From: Cutibacterium avidum ATCC 25577
GTDB lineage: Bacteria; Actinomycetota; Actinomycetes; Propionibacteriales; Propionibacteriaceae
Direction of reading: 5' to 3'
Length of the DNA: 64,000 nt
Assembly: GCF_000227295.1 (NCBI RefSeq)
Contig: NZ_JH165054.1
Location: forward strand, 798,948-862,947
Within the stretch, counting starts at the first letter, position 1, and each line of letters opens with the position of its first letter. Both the position numbers and the translations under genes were made by a program. Under the pieces are notes generated by a model. It was not told where the DNA came from. It did no database searches and saw nothing but the letters and a program-made list of their open reading frames with translations. Of the stretch, positions 35,803 through 45,522 are shown piece after piece.

Positions 35803-36707
35803 ACCGCTTCCAGTTCGTCGCCGACCACCAGCACGCCTTCGAGGTGAAGCGGTTGTGTCAGGCTGTGGAGGTCTCCCGGTCATCGTTCTACGCCTGGTGC
35901 GCCGCCGCACCGGCCCGGGCCGAACGGGTCGTGGCCGATGCCGAGCTCGCCGAACGGATCCGGACCGTCCAGGACCCGAAGACCGGTGGTGACCCCGCCT
36001 ACGGGGCACCCAGGGTGACCGCTGAACTCAACGACGGCGTGCCGGCCGAGGACCGGGTCAACCACAAGCGGGTCGCCCGGGTGATGCGCCACCACGGGCT
36101 GGCCGGGATCCGGCTCCGCCGCCGGGTCCGGACCACGCTGCCCGAGCCAGCCGACCAGAAGTACCCCGACCTGCTCAGGCGGGACTTCACCGCAGAGCGG
36201 CCCAACACCATCTACGTCGGCGACATCACCTACCTGCCGCTGCCTGAGGGCCGCAATCTGTACCTGGCCACCGTGATCGACTGTTTCTCCCGCAAACTCG
36301 CCGGCTGGGCGATCGCCGACCACATGCGCACCGAACTCGTCGAAGACGCACTCAAGGCTGCCCGCCGTGACCGGGGCAGCCTGGCCGGGGCGGTGTTCCA
36401 CAGCGATCACGGGTCGGTCTACACCTCGGCTGACTACGCCAAACTCTGCGGCCAACTCGGCGTCACCCAATCCATGGGTGCCGTCGGCACCAGCGCCGAC
36501 AACGCCCTGGCCAAGTCATTCAACGCCACCCTGAAACGCGAACTCCTCGCTGGCGCCGCCACGTTCACCGACGCCACCAGCTGCCGGCGGGCTGTGTTCC
36601 GGTGGGCCACCCGCTACAACACCCGCCGACGCCACTCCTGGTGCGGCCACCAGTCCCCGTCCACCTACGAGGCCCACCGGGCCGCCACGCTGCCAACCGC
36701 AGCATAA
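35799..36707 (+). CDS. IS3 transposase OrfB (DDE integrase)
   Basis: 302 residues from GTG 35799, overlapping OrfA. HTH_21-like N-terminus (RLCQAVEVSRSSFYAW), then an rve DDE core: Asp in YVGDITYLPL, Asp in FHSDHGSVY and the last acidic residue within the segment after LAKSFNATLKRE. The frame is intact, so the element may be active. Confidence 0.92.
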   Translation: MNRFQFVADHQHAFEVKRLCQAVEVSRSSFYAWCAAAPARAERVVADAELAERIRTVQDPKTGGDPAYGAPRVTAELNDGVPAEDRVNHKRVARVMRHHGLAGIRLRRRVRTTLPEPADQKYPDLLRRDFTAERPNTIYVGDITYLPLPEGRNLYLATVIDCFSRKLAGWAIADHMRTELVEDALKAARRDRGSLAGAVFHSDHGSVYTSADYAKLCGQLGVTQSMGAVGTSADNALAKSFNATLKRELLAGAATFTDATSCRRAVFRWATRYNTRRRHSWCGHQSPSTYEAHRAATLPTAA

Positions 36708-36736
36708 TCAACCAACACCGTGTCCACGATCCGGGG

Positions 36737-37202
36737 CGAAGGCCCTGTCGGGGCCAAGCTTCAACTTCGCTTCCCCGACCTTGAGGTCGGAATGGACAGG
36801 GCTAACGCTGCCGATCAGCAAACGGACCGCCAAGGCGACTTCCAGATAGGGACGACCGCGTTCCACGTCACTGTATCTCCAATGCAAAAGCTCATTGATC
36901 GATGCCGAGAGAACATCCGGGACGGGTACCGACCAGTTATCGTTACTTCATCCGACCGCGTCGCGGCGGCTCGCCAACTCGCTGAGGTTGGTGAAATTGG
37001 CGATCAGGTTCAAGTCGCGGCCGTCGAAGACTGGGTCGGGACCAATATCGAGGAGATCTCTCAGTACGAAGGTAATCACATTCGTCGTGGAGTGGCTCTT
37101 CTGATACGCACCTATAATGTCCGAATCACCGAGATCGAAGTTGACCAATCGCTACGAATAGACGAGCCGGAGTGGGTTAAGACGCTTTTGGATGACCACT
37201 GA
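36737..37202 (+). pseudogene. C-terminal fragment of a DUF4928 (restriction-associated) protein
   Basis: About 155 residues reading in from the IS right end with no start of its own: AKLQLRFPDLEVGM, GTTAFHVTVSP, VIVTSSDRVAAARQ, VEDWVGTNIEEISQ and TDQSLRI-like end. DUF4928 proteins are known beside DNA methyltransferases in restriction systems. The methyltransferase and the N-terminal part are gone, probably lost with the IS insertion. Bases downstream to 37440 hold nothing recognised. Confidence 0.6.
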
Positions 37203-37760
37203 GCCACAATACTGGAATGGACTGTCGTTGCGATGACAGTCAATTAGACTTGATGAGTTAATCCGGATCAACCAATTGGCGTTGTTCTCCCCTCTTCGCT
37301 GCGTCGTTCCGCGTGACGTCGACAGTGCCGTAATCTGTCGTATGGCTATCAATCGCGGCTGTGGGTCATGACTCGAGTGTCTCAATCAACCCAGCGCAAG
37401 TCGAATACGGATCGTCGACTCTGGACATCCCGGGTGCCCAACTGTCACGATGGGGCATCGTCCCGCTGTCGAGGAGGCCTTCGTGAGCACCCCGCCGCTT
37501 GACCCACTGTCCACGATCCTCAACGCCGGCCTCGAGCTGGCCTGGGCCGAGCACCGGCGCGAGCCTCTCGACGAGGCCGAGCTCGATGCGCTGGATCTGT
37601 GCGATGGGATCGGCGAGGTGCGCGGTATCGTCGCGCACGAGGCGCTCCACAGCCGGGGTGAGACCCGACAGGGCATCGAGAACCAGGAACAGGGCGTGAA
37701 TGGGCACGTACTGGGCATGCCAAGGTCTGTTGCGAGCGTTTCACCTTGTCACGGCGCTGT
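37203..37760. other. Remnant stretch with no supported gene
   Basis: Open frames exist on both strands (for example a plus frame from about 37450) but none matches a family or has a good ribosome site; the plus frame runs on through the tRNA-like remnant. TGGGCACG and TGGGCATG copies near 37700-37720 resemble those beside the integrase start, as expected of arm sites at the other element end. Confidence 0.5.
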
Positions 37761-37765
37761 CTGCC

Positions 37766-37797
37766 AGAGGTTCAAGTCCTCTCTCGGACACCGCAGA
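37766..37797 (+). repeat. Degraded tRNA 3'-end copy (att-like)
   Basis: GAGGTTCAAGTCCTCTCTCG agrees with the T-arm and acceptor of the tRNA-Leu (35122-35141) at all but one base, then diverges (GACACC for CGCAC). No 5' tRNA half precedes it. It marks the likely right end of the integrated element. Confidence 0.55.
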
Positions 37798-37798
37798 G

Positions 37799-37842
37799 AA
37801 AGCCGCTTCCACAAGGTGAAACATCCTTGTGGGAGCGGCTTT
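37799..37842. terminator. Strong hairpin between att-like remnant and LacI gene
   Basis: An 18-bp stem with one wobble (37799-37816 with 37825-37842), 8-nt loop, followed by T's in the plus direction. Probably the original tRNA-Leu terminator, displaced by the element, and also the end of the araDA-lacI operon. Confidence 0.75.
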
Positions 37843-37868
37843 TCGGTGCTCTGGGGCTGGGCCGTCGG

Positions 37869-38882
37869 TCAGTTCTGGTGTCGCCGGCAGGAGCGGCGCA
37901 CCCGCAGGGAGGGCCGGATCCGCTGAGGCTCGGGTTCGTGGCCCTCGATCGCCTCGAGGAGCACCTCGACGCAGCGGGCGCCGAGCTCCTCGAAGGGCTG
38001 CCGGATCGTCGTCAGCGGCGGCTGGAAGAAGGCCGCACCGTTGGCGTCGTCGTAACCCACCAGGGAGATGTCATCGGGGACCCGGATGCCCAGGTCCGCG
38101 AGGCAGGCCAGCAGCCCCAGGGCCATCGTGTCGTTGGAGCAGAAGACCGCATCGGGGAGGCCCTCGTCCAGCAGCCTGCCCCCCATGGCATAGCCCGACT
38201 CGGCGCTCCAGTCGCCGACCATCACCTCGGGCACCTCCAGACCGGCGTCCTCCAGGGCCTCGCGCCACCCGATGACCCGCTCCCTGGCGTCGAACCAGTC
38301 ATCGGGACCGCTGATGTGGGCGATCTGGCGGTGCCCCAGCCCGATGAGGTGCTGGGTCGCCAGCCGGGCGCCGTGGCGCTGATCGACCGAGACCGCGTGC
38401 ATTCCCTGGCTCACCTCGAAGCCGTCGGCCACGACGACGATCGGGACGCTGCGCGCCACCTTGCGCAGCCCTTCCACGAATCCCAGTTGGGGCGCGATGG
38501 CCGTGATCCCCTCGACGCCGTGGTCGGTGAGCATGCCCACCACCGCGGCGAGCTCGCCCGGGCTGCCGTCCCGCAGCGATGCCACGATGGTGGCGTAGCC
38601 GCGTCCTCTGGCCGCGGTCTGGATCGCCGAGGAGGTGCTCCCCGGCCCGTAGTAGCCCCCTCTGGCCACCACGACGCCGATCACCCGCGTCCGGTTGGTG
38701 ACCAGGGCCCTCGCCGACAGGTTGCGTCGGTACCCGAGCTCGTCGATGGCGCGACGCACCTTCTCCCGGGTGGCGGGGCGCACCGAATCGGCATTGTTGA
38801 GAACTCTCGACACGGTCTGGTGGGACACCCCGGCGAGACGGGCGACATCCATCATGCCGGGGGGGCGACTCGTCTCGGACAT
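37869..38882 (-). CDS. LacI-family regulator of the arabinose genes
   Basis: 337 residues. N-terminal helix-turn-helix and hinge (MMDVARLAGVSHQTVSRVLN, YRRNLSARALVT), then a periplasmic-binding-like effector domain (VIGVVVARGGYYGPG, HISGPDDWFDARERV, DAVFCSNDTMALGLL, DISLVGYDD). It lies 125 nt after araA on the same strand, so it is likely the local arabinose repressor and part of its operon. The effector, arabinose or a phosphate of it, is inferred. The gap upstream (38883-39007) holds tandem TGATCAGT repeats but no gene. Confidence 0.9.
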   Translation of the reverse strand: MSETSRPPGMMDVARLAGVSHQTVSRVLNNADSVRPATREKVRRAIDELGYRRNLSARALVTNRTRVIGVVVARGGYYGPGSTSSAIQTAARGRGYATIVASLRDGSPGELAAVVGMLTDHGVEGITAIAPQLGFVEGLRKVARSVPIVVVADGFEVSQGMHAVSVDQRHGARLATQHLIGLGHRQIAHISGPDDWFDARERVIGWREALEDAGLEVPEVMVGDWSAESGYAMGGRLLDEGLPDAVFCSNDTMALGLLACLADLGIRVPDDISLVGYDDANGAAFFQPPLTTIRQPFEELGARCVEVLLEAIEGHEPEPQRIRPSLRVRRSCRRHQN

Positions 38883-39007
38883 CAGGCTCCTGACTGGGTG
38901 AGAGTGGGCCGACGGGACTGTGCCCGTCGGCCCACATATTCTATTGATCAGTCTTGATCAGTGCTGATCGCCTCCCGACCCGCCGTGTGGCGGACCGGGT
39001 GCCGGGC

Positions 39008-40519
39008 TCAGCGACCGCCGTTGAGACGGTGGATCGCCGTCTCCAGCAGACGCTCCTTCGCGAACCCGCGGACGGTGGTGTCCTCGTCGATGAGAGCCAG
39101 CTCGATATCGGCGATATCGGCGAGGTCCTCCCACATCTCGCGGTTGGTGTTGGTGGTCATCACCGTGTGATGGGCGCCGCCCGAGGTCAACCAGCACTCG
39201 GTGGAGGCCTGGAAGGAGGGGGCGGGCTCCCACACGGCACGGGCCACCGGCAGGTTGGGCAGCGGCTCGTCGGGGCCGACGATCTTGACGATGTTGGCGG
39301 TGAGGCGGAACCTCTCGCGCATGTCGGACAGGGCCACCACCAGCCCGTCGGCGGGATCGGCGTCGAAGACCAGGCGCACCGGGTCCTCGCGGTCGCCGAT
39401 GTCGAGGGGATGGATCTCCAGGGAGGGCTTCTTGCCGGTCAGGGAGGGGCAGATCTCGAGCATGTGGGCGCCGAGGATCTTCTCCTTACCCGGAGTGAAC
39501 TCGTAGCAGTAGTCCTCCATGAGGGAGGCGCCGCCCTCCAGGCCGTATCCCATGATCTTGGCGATCCGCACCAGGACGGCGGTCTTCCAGTCGCCCTCGG
39601 CGCCGAACCCGTAGCCGTCGGCCATCAGCCGCTGGACGGCCAGACCGGGCAGCTGACGCAGCCCACCGAGATCCTCGAAGTTCGTCGAGAAGGCCTCGAA
39701 GCCGCCGTCGTCCAGGAACTTGCGCAGCCCCAGCTCGATGCGGGCGCCGTAGCGCAGCGACTCACGGGCGGCGCCACCGGGACGCAGCTCCTCGGCCACC
39801 TCGTACTGCGCGTCGTAGGTGGCGACGAGCTCGTCGATCGCGGACTCCTCGACGGCGTCCACCACCTCGACCAGGTCGTTGACCGACCAGGTGTTGACGG
39901 AGACCCCGAGCCGCAGTTCGGCCTCGGTCTTGTCGCCCTCGGTGACGGCCACGTTGCGCATGTTGTCGCCGAAGCGGGCGAGCTTCATGTGGTGCAGGGC
40001 GTTCCACGCGGTGGCCGCGCGGGCCCAGGTGCCGATCCGGGAGGCGGTGTCGGGGTGGGACGCATGGCCCACCACGATCCGGCGGTTCTTGCCGAGCCGG
40101 GTGAGCAGGTAGCCGAACTCGCGGTCGCCGTGGGCCGACTGGTTCAGGTTCATGTAGTCCATGTCGAGAGTCGCGTAGGGCAGCTTCTCGGCGTACTGGG
40201 TGTGCAGCTGCAGCAGCGGCTTGGTGAGGGCGTCCATGCCCAGGATCCACATCTTCGCCGGGGAGAAGGTGTGCATCCAGGCGATGACGCCGACACAGGC
40301 GTCATCGGCATTGGCCTCGAGGGCAGCGGTGCGGATCGCCTCGCGGTCCTTGAGCACGGGCTTCCAGACGATCTTGACCGGGACCGTTGACGCTCCGTCG
40401 ATCTGGGCGGCGATCTCCTTGGACTGCGCCGCCACCTGGTCCAGCACCTCGGGACCGTACAGGTCCTGCGAGCCGGTGAAGAACCAGATCTCCTTGCCCT
40501 CGAACGGATTGTTGATCAT
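39008..40519 (-). CDS. araA: L-arabinose isomerase
   Basis: Converts L-arabinose to L-ribulose, the first step of arabinose use. 503 residues, family length. [15 protein letters not shown] at the start, [30 protein letters not shown], the metal and catalytic Glu/His region ([10 protein letters not shown] and [10 protein letters not shown]) and a C-terminal [12 protein letters not shown] support it. Second gene of the araD-araA-lacI operon, 59 nt after araD. Confidence 0.97.
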   Translation of the reverse strand: MINNPFEGKEIWFFTGSQDLYGPEVLDQVAAQSKEIAAQIDGASTVPVKIVWKPVLKDREAIRTAALEANADDACVGVIAWMHTFSPAKMWILGMDALTKPLLQLHTQYAEKLPYATLDMDYMNLNQSAHGDREFGYLLTRLGKNRRIVVGHASHPDTASRIGTWARAATAWNALHHMKLARFGDNMRNVAVTEGDKTEAELRLGVSVNTWSVNDLVEVVDAVEESAIDELVATYDAQYEVAEELRPGGAARESLRYGARIELGLRKFLDDGGFEAFSTNFEDLGGLRQLPGLAVQRLMADGYGFGAEGDWKTAVLVRIAKIMGYGLEGGASLMEDYCYEFTPGKEKILGAHMLEICPSLTGKKPSLEIHPLDIGDREDPVRLVFDADPADGLVVALSDMRERFRLTANIVKIVGPDEPLPNLPVARAVWEPAPSFQASTECWLTSGGAHHTVMTTNTNREMWEDLADIADIELALIDEDTTVRGFAKERLLETAIHRLNGGR

Positions 40520-40578
40520 GTCACTCCTTTGTTGTCATGTTCTGAATTGTCACGTTCCGCATTGAGATCGCCTGAGGT

Positions 40579-41295
40579 TCAGGCGTTCTCGTCATGCTGG
40601 CCGTAGACGTTCTGGTACCTGTCGAACAGGTGCGCGACGTCGTCGGCCGGGATCGGCACCGGCTCGCCGAGCTGGCGGGCGAAGTGCACGGTCTTGGCAA
40701 CCTCCTCGCACATCACCGCGGCCTTGACGGCGTCACGGCCGTCCTTGCCGATGGTGAAGGGGCCGTGATTGGCCATCAGGACGGCCCGCGAGTTCGAGTG
40801 GGAGAGGGTCTCGACGATCCCCCGCCCGATCGAGTCGTCCCCGATGAGCGCGAAGGGCCCGACCGGGATCTCCCCGCCGAACTCGTCGCCCATCATGGTC
40901 AGCACGCACGGCACCGGCTCGCGGCGCGCGGCCCAGGCCGTCGCGTAGGGCGAGTGGGTGTGGACCACCCCGCCGACCTCCGGCATGTGGCGGTACACGT
41001 AGGCGTGGGCCGCGGTGTCGGAGGAGGGCTGCAGATGCTCCGGGGTGCCGTCGTCGATCTTCTTGCCGTCGAGGGTGCAGACCACCATCGCATCGGCGGT
41101 GAGCTCGTCATAGGAGACGCCCGAGGGCTTGATGACGAAGAGTTCGGTTCCGGGGATCCGCTGCGACACGTTGCCGGCCGTCCACACGACCAGGTTGTTG
41201 CGGGGCAGCTCGGCATGCAGGTCGCTGACGGCCTGGCGGGTCTGGGCCACCAGTGCTCGCGTTCCGGCGTCGAGCTCGGACAGATGGATGGTCAT
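40579..41295 (-). CDS. araD: L-ribulose-5-phosphate 4-epimerase
   Basis: Turns L-ribulose-5-phosphate into D-xylulose-5-phosphate. 238 residues of the class II aldolase fold: WTAGNVSQRIP, IKPSGVSYDEL, SSDTAAHAYVY and the zinc-binding GGVVHTHSPYAT. MANHGPFTIG gives the third His. First gene of its operon; the start is divergent to a sugar transporter, and an operator-like half-site (GTGAACGTG on the minus strand) lies about 75 nt upstream. Confidence 0.95.
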   Translation of the reverse strand: MTIHLSELDAGTRALVAQTRQAVSDLHAELPRNNLVVWTAGNVSQRIPGTELFVIKPSGVSYDELTADAMVVCTLDGKKIDDGTPEHLQPSSDTAAHAYVYRHMPEVGGVVHTHSPYATAWAARREPVPCVLTMMGDEFGGEIPVGPFALIGDDSIGRGIVETLSHSNSRAVLMANHGPFTIGKDGRDAVKAAVMCEEVAKTVHFARQLGEPVPIPADDVAHLFDRYQNVYGQHDENA

Positions 41296-41636
41296 GATTC
41301 CACTCCTTGAGGGATCGTTACGTCATGGCTTCTGCCCACCGAGATTACGGTGAGGACGCCTCTGGACACGTTCACGTGCGCCAGATCAGACTGATCCGTC
41401 TGTCTCACCGGCCGGTTGTTCATCTTCGTCCAACTCCTCGCTCACATCGTCGGGGCGGTTGCCTTCAACAATTGTGAACGCTAACATAGTGACTGTCAAC
41501 CCGATGGACGCGGTTGACCCGACCGATCCACGACGATGTGGAATCAGACGTGTTCGGCCGGCATACACATCATGGTGGGCCACTCAGGCCATCCGGCCCG
41601 CAGCGATCAGTGGGGTTGGCGACCCCGGGAGTGCTT
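41296..41636. promoter_or_regulatory. Divergent arabinose promoter region with LacI-type operator
   Basis: Between araD and the transporter. TGTGAACGCTAAC (41473-41485) is a near-palindrome nearly identical to the motif in front of araB (51444-51456, other strand). A weaker relative, ACACGTTCAC, lies near 41367-41376, closer to araD. No gene is seen in this stretch. Confidence 0.65.
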
Positions 41637-43034
41637 ATGACTTCCACTTCTGACAAGAAGATCTCCAGCAAATTCATCTACTTCTTCGGGTCCTTCGGCG
41701 GGATCCTCTTCGGTTACGACATCGGCGTCATGACCGGGGCACTTCCCTTCCTCCAGGTCGACTGGCCGAGCGTGCCGCCGGACAGCTTCGCATCCGGTGC
41801 GGCGACCTCCTCGGTGATGTTCGGCGCCATCTTCGGCGGAGCCCTGGCCGGCCAACTGGCCGATCGACTCGGGCGGCGCCGGATGATCCTCATCTCCGCA
41901 CTGGTCTTCGTGGTCGGCTCGCTCCTGTCGGGAGTCTCGCCCCACAACGGGCTCGCCTTCCTCATCGGCGCCCGCATCATCCTCGGACTCGCGGTGGGCG
42001 CCGCCTCCGCACTGGTACCCGCCTACATGTCGGAGATGGCGCCGGCCCGGCTGCGCGGCAGCCTGTCGGGCATCAACCAGACCATGATCGTCTCCGGGAT
42101 GCTCATCTCCTACGTCGTCGACTTCCTGCTCAAGGACCTGCCTCAGCAGTGGGGCTGGCGCCTGATGCTCGCCCTGGCCGCGGTGCCGGCGCTCATCCTC
42201 TTCCTCGGCGTGCTGAACCTTCCCGAGTCGCCCCGCTACCTGGTCCGCCGGGGGCTCATCCCCCAGGCGCGCAAGGTGCTCGGCTACATCCGCAGGCCCG
42301 AGGACATCGACTCCGAGATCGCCGACATCCAGAAGACGGCCGAGATCGAGGAACAGGCCGCCGAGAAGACGTCGTGGTCCACCCTGTTCAACTCGAAGTA
42401 CCGCTACCTGGTGATCGCGGGGGTCGGCGTGGCCGCCTTCCAGCAGTTCCAGGGCGCTAACGCCATCTTCTACTACATCCCCCAGATCGTCGGGAAGGCC
42501 GGTAACTCCGCAGCCACCGATGCCCTGTTCTGGCCCATCATCAACGGGATCATCCTGGTGGTGGGATCGCTGGTGTACATCGCCATCGCCGAGAAGTTCA
42601 ACCGCCGGACCCTGCTGACCGTCGGAGGCACCGTGATGGGGCTCTCCTTCCTGCTGCCCTCGGTGATCCATGCCGTCATGCCCACCGCGCCCGGAATGCT
42701 CATCGTCGTCTTCCTGTGCATCTACGTGGCCTTCTACTCCTTCACCTGGGCGCCCCTGACGTGGGTGCTGGTGGGAGAGGTCTTCCCCCTGGCCATCCGT
42801 GGCAGGGCCTCCGGCCTGGCGTCCTCCTTCAACTGGATCGGCTCCTTCGCCGTCGGGCTCCTCTTCCCGGTCATGGCGAAGGCGATGCCCCAGGCCGCGG
42901 TCTTCGCCATCTTCGGCGTGATCTGCATCCTCGGCGTCCTCTTCGTGCGCTTCAGGGTCCCCGAGACCCGGGGCCACACCCTCGAGGAGATCGAGGCCCA
43001 GGGCACCAACCGCGGCGAGAAGGCCGCGGTCTGA
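41637..43034 (+). CDS. MFS sugar transporter (AraE/XylE type)
   Basis: 465 residues from ATG 41637 (GGGAG 5 nt upstream); a start at 41514 adds a non-membrane tail. Twelve hydrophobic spans, with sugar-porter signatures FGYDIGVMTGAL, DRLGRRRMIL, NLPESPRYLVRRG, QQFQGANAIFYYIPQI and the second-half FNRRTLLTVGG. GVCV... WVLVGEVFPLAIRGRASG is the last motif. Proton-coupled uptake of arabinose (or xylose) is inferred from its divergence from araD and the shared operator. Confidence 0.9.
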   Translation: MTSTSDKKISSKFIYFFGSFGGILFGYDIGVMTGALPFLQVDWPSVPPDSFASGAATSSVMFGAIFGGALAGQLADRLGRRRMILISALVFVVGSLLSGVSPHNGLAFLIGARIILGLAVGAASALVPAYMSEMAPARLRGSLSGINQTMIVSGMLISYVVDFLLKDLPQQWGWRLMLALAAVPALILFLGVLNLPESPRYLVRRGLIPQARKVLGYIRRPEDIDSEIADIQKTAEIEEQAAEKTSWSTLFNSKYRYLVIAGVGVAAFQQFQGANAIFYYIPQIVGKAGNSAATDALFWPIINGIILVVGSLVYIAIAEKFNRRTLLTVGGTVMGLSFLLPSVIHAVMPTAPGMLIVVFLCIYVAFYSFTWAPLTWVLVGEVFPLAIRGRASGLASSFNWIGSFAVGLLFPVMAKAMPQAAVFAIFGVICILGVLFVRFRVPETRGHTLEEIEAQGTNRGEKAAV

Positions 43035-43070
43035 CTCCGATCCCGACCCCATCGGCCTGACCATGCGCCA

Positions 43071-43106
43071 CGAGGCGTCCGGACCTCTCACGGTCCGGGC
43101 GCCTCG
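43071..43106 (+). terminator. Hairpin terminator after the sugar transporter
   Basis: About 15-bp stem with one mismatch (43071-43085 with 43092-43106), 6-nt loop, 37 nt past the stop. Confidence 0.7.
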
Positions 43107-43139
43107 GTCGTCTGCGGTCCCCTCATCGCGTGGTCGAGC

Positions 43140-43480
43140 TCACACCGTCGAGAGGGTCGAGCCGCGCACCACCAGACGGCAGGGGACCTTCTCCACGCCG
43201 TGCGACGGGTTCCCTCCGATGGCGTCGAAGAGCAGATTCGCGGCGCGGCGGCCGAGCCCCTGAAGGTTCATGTCGATCGTGGTCAACGGAGGCCGCGAGC
43301 CGGTGGAGAGGATCTCCCAGTTGTCATGGCCCACCACAGCGACATCCCCGGGATGCTCCTGCCCTCCTCCCGCAGCGCGTCCACGGCCCCGCGCGCGATC
43401 TGGTCCGAGCCGCAGATGACGCCGTCCACGTCGGGATGCTGGTCCAGCAGTGCCCGTGCCGCGCCTCGGCCCCAGCACGA
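43140..43480 (-). pseudogene. Decayed LacI-family regulator (C-terminal remnant)
   Basis: The last third of a LacI-type effector domain: HPDVDGVICGSDQIARGAVDA in one frame, then DVAVVGHDNWEILSTGSRPP and NLLFDAIGGN in the next, with the shift at about 43345-43350. The DNA-binding half is missing. It ends at the TGA 43140-43142. It converges on the sugar transporter and is not the same sequence as either intact LacI gene here. Confidence 0.75.
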
Positions 43481-43549
43481 TGCGGGTGTGGGTGCCGACC
43501 CTGCCGTAGGATTGGCCCAGACCTCCAGACAAGGATGAGCCCCTCCGCG

Positions 43550-44605
43550 ATGAACGAACTCCCTCCCGCCACCGGTACGCCGGGCTCAGGCAGAGCAACG
43601 GTGAGGGACGTCGCCGCCCGGGCCGGGGTCTCCCCGAAAACCGTCTCGAATGTCATCACGGGGAAGGTCTATGTGCGCCCCGAGACCCGGCGCCGGGTCG
43701 ACGCCGCCCTCGCAGAGCTCGACTATGTGCCGAATCTGAGCGCCAGGGGCCTGCGCAACGGCAGGTCCGGGGTCATCGCCCTGGCCCTTCCCGATCTGGC
43801 GACGCCGTACTCGGCGGAGGTGGCCCACCACTTCGTCGAGGCGGCCCACTCCCGAGGCTGGGGGGTTCAGATCGAGGAGACCCGTGGACGCCCCGACCGC
43901 GAACAGCAACTGGTGTCCCGGGCACTGTCCCGGCTCGTCGACGGGCTCATCCTCAACCCCGTTTTCCCCGACGAGTTGAGTCTGTCCGCCGACGCCCTCC
44001 TGCCGCCCACCGTGCTCATCGGGGAGGTGCTCGATCTGCCCTTCGACCAGGTGCGGGTGGACCCGGAGACGGCGGCCTACGACATGACGAGCCATCTCAT
44101 CGGGCTGGGCCATCGACGCATCGCCCTGCTCGGCTCCCCGGACAGGTCCACGGCGTTCACCGCGACGCTGAGGACCCAGGGGTATCGCAGGGCCCTGGTG
44201 GACGCGGGGCTGCGGACCGATCCCCGCCTGGAGATCGCCTGCGACGACTGGACGCCACGAGGAGGCGCCGGGGCCGTCGACTCGTTCATCGACGGCTCCC
44301 CCCTGCCGGACGCCATCTTCTGCCTCACCGACTCCCTGGCGCTGGGGGTCATCAGCGCGCTGTGGCGCCGCGGCATCCGGGTGCCAAGGGGGATCTCGGT
44401 CGCAGGCTTCGACGACATCGCCGACGGCGAGTTCGCCGCACCGCCCCTCACCACGGTGAGCTTCGACAAGGACGAGTTCGCCGCACGGGCGCTCGACCGT
44501 CTCGCCGAACGGATCACCAGGGCCTCCATGCCCGTGCGGACGATACGCGTGCCTCATCGGATCGTCGCCCGCCAGAGCACCGCTGCCCGCGCGACGACCC
44601 GATGA
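43550..44605 (+). CDS. LacI-family regulator of the sugar ABC importer
   Basis: 351 residues (ATG 43550; an in-frame ATG at 43535 would add five). HTH and hinge (VRDVAARAGVSPKTVSNVIT, YVPNLSARGLRNG), effector domain (VIALALPDLATPYSAEVAHH, DGLILNPVF, LIGLGHRRIALLGSP, AIFCLTDSLALG, GISVAGFDD). It converges on the ABC permease operon with a 13-nt gap, so it is a likely local regulator of that importer or the arabinofuranosidase. Confidence 0.9.
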   Translation: MNELPPATGTPGSGRATVRDVAARAGVSPKTVSNVITGKVYVRPETRRRVDAALAELDYVPNLSARGLRNGRSGVIALALPDLATPYSAEVAHHFVEAAHSRGWGVQIEETRGRPDREQQLVSRALSRLVDGLILNPVFPDELSLSADALLPPTVLIGEVLDLPFDQVRVDPETAAYDMTSHLIGLGHRRIALLGSPDRSTAFTATLRTQGYRRALVDAGLRTDPRLEIACDDWTPRGGAGAVDSFIDGSPLPDAIFCLTDSLALGVISALWRRGIRVPRGISVAGFDDIADGEFAAPPLTTVSFDKDEFAARALDRLAERITRASMPVRTIRVPHRIVARQSTAARATTR

Positions 44606-44618
44606 CACGGGATCGGTC

Positions 44619-45521
44619 TCAGCCCTTGAGGCCGCTTCCGGCGACCCCCTCGACGATCTGCCGCTGGAAGATGAGGTAGATGATGATCAGTGGCAGCGCG
44701 GCCAGCAGCGCCCCGGCCTGGATGTCGGCGTACCTCAGCCCGTAGCTGCCCTGAGTGGTGGCCAGACCCACGGGAATGGTCATCAGCCCCGGGTTGGACA
44801 GCACATACAGCGGCAGCAGCAGGTTGTTCCACACTCCGACGAAGGTGAGCACCGTGACGGCCGCGATGACCGGGCGCGACAGGGGCATCACGACACGCGT
44901 GTACACCTTCCAGACGCTCGCCCCGTCGATGCGGGCGGCCTCCTCGAAATCCTTCGGGATGCCGTCGAAGAACTGCTTGAAGATGAACACCGCGATCACC
45001 GCCGGAACCTGCGGGAAGATCACCGACCAGTAGGTGTTCAGCAGGCCGATGGCGTTCAATTCCTGGAAGATCGGCACGATGAGCACCTGGGCCGGGATCA
45101 TGATACCGAGCAGGATCATCGTGAGAACCGCCCTCGATCCTCGGAAGTTCAGCCTCGACAGCGAGAACCCCGCCATCGAGGCGAACACGACGGTGAGGAC
45201 CGTCGTCAGGACCGAGGTGATGGCGCTCGCCAGGTAACAGTTCCAGATATCCGATCCGCCCAACAGGGTCGAGAAGGAGTGGAGCGTCGGATTCCAGGTC
45301 TTGAGGATCTCCCTGGCCCCGAGGGCGGCCACACCGTTGTCGGTCAGCGAGGTCTTGAGGGCGAAAAGGCTGGGAATCAGCCAGATGACGGCGAAGACGA
45401 TGAGGACGACCAGCGCGATCGCGTTGAAGGTGCGGGTGCCCATCGAGGCCTTGGCCGTCGTCGCCCGTGCCGGTGCGGCGCTCGTGACAGGTGATTTCCT
45501 GGGGATGGTCGCAGTGGACAA
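44619..45521 (-). CDS. Sugar ABC transporter permease (MalG type)
   Basis: 300 residues, six membrane spans, with the cytoplasmic EAA loop (EEAARIDGASVWKVYTRVV then MPLSRPVIAA) that contacts the ATPase. The start is TTG 45521, 1 nt after the stop of the preceding permease, with GAGG 6 nt upstream. No ATP-binding subunit is in the cluster, so a shared MsiK-type ATPase is expected. Confidence 0.93.
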   Translation of the reverse strand: MSTATIPRKSPVTSAAPARATTAKASMGTRTFNAIALVVLIVFAVIWLIPSLFALKTSLTDNGVAALGAREILKTWNPTLHSFSTLLGGSDIWNCYLASAITSVLTTVLTVVFASMAGFSLSRLNFRGSRAVLTMILLGIMIPAQVLIVPIFQELNAIGLLNTYWSVIFPQVPAVIAVFIFKQFFDGIPKDFEEAARIDGASVWKVYTRVVMPLSRPVIAAVTVLTFVGVWNNLLLPLYVLSNPGLMTIPVGLATTQGSYGLRYADIQAGALLAALPLIIIYLIFQRQIVEGVAGSGLKG

Positions 45522-45522
45522 C

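Larger units (their letters stand above)
35404..36736 (+). mobile_element. IS3-family insertion sequence
   Basis: About 1333 bp bounded by imperfect inverted ends: 35404-35420 and 36720-36736 match at 15 of 17 positions. It carries two overlapping transposase frames. No clear 3-bp target duplication (TGA left, CGA right), consistent with a deletion next to the element or shifted boundaries. It sits between an integrase fragment and a DUF4928 fragment that were not once neighbours. Confidence 0.85.

Noticed and set aside
37766-37797. Second full tRNA gene
   Set aside because: Only a T-arm and acceptor-like 3' end is present; no D-arm, anticodon arm or 5' acceptor strand upstream.
41607-43091. 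494-codon minus frame, Asp/His/Gly rich
   Set aside because: Antisense of the sugar transporter; typical shadow of hydrophobic codons.
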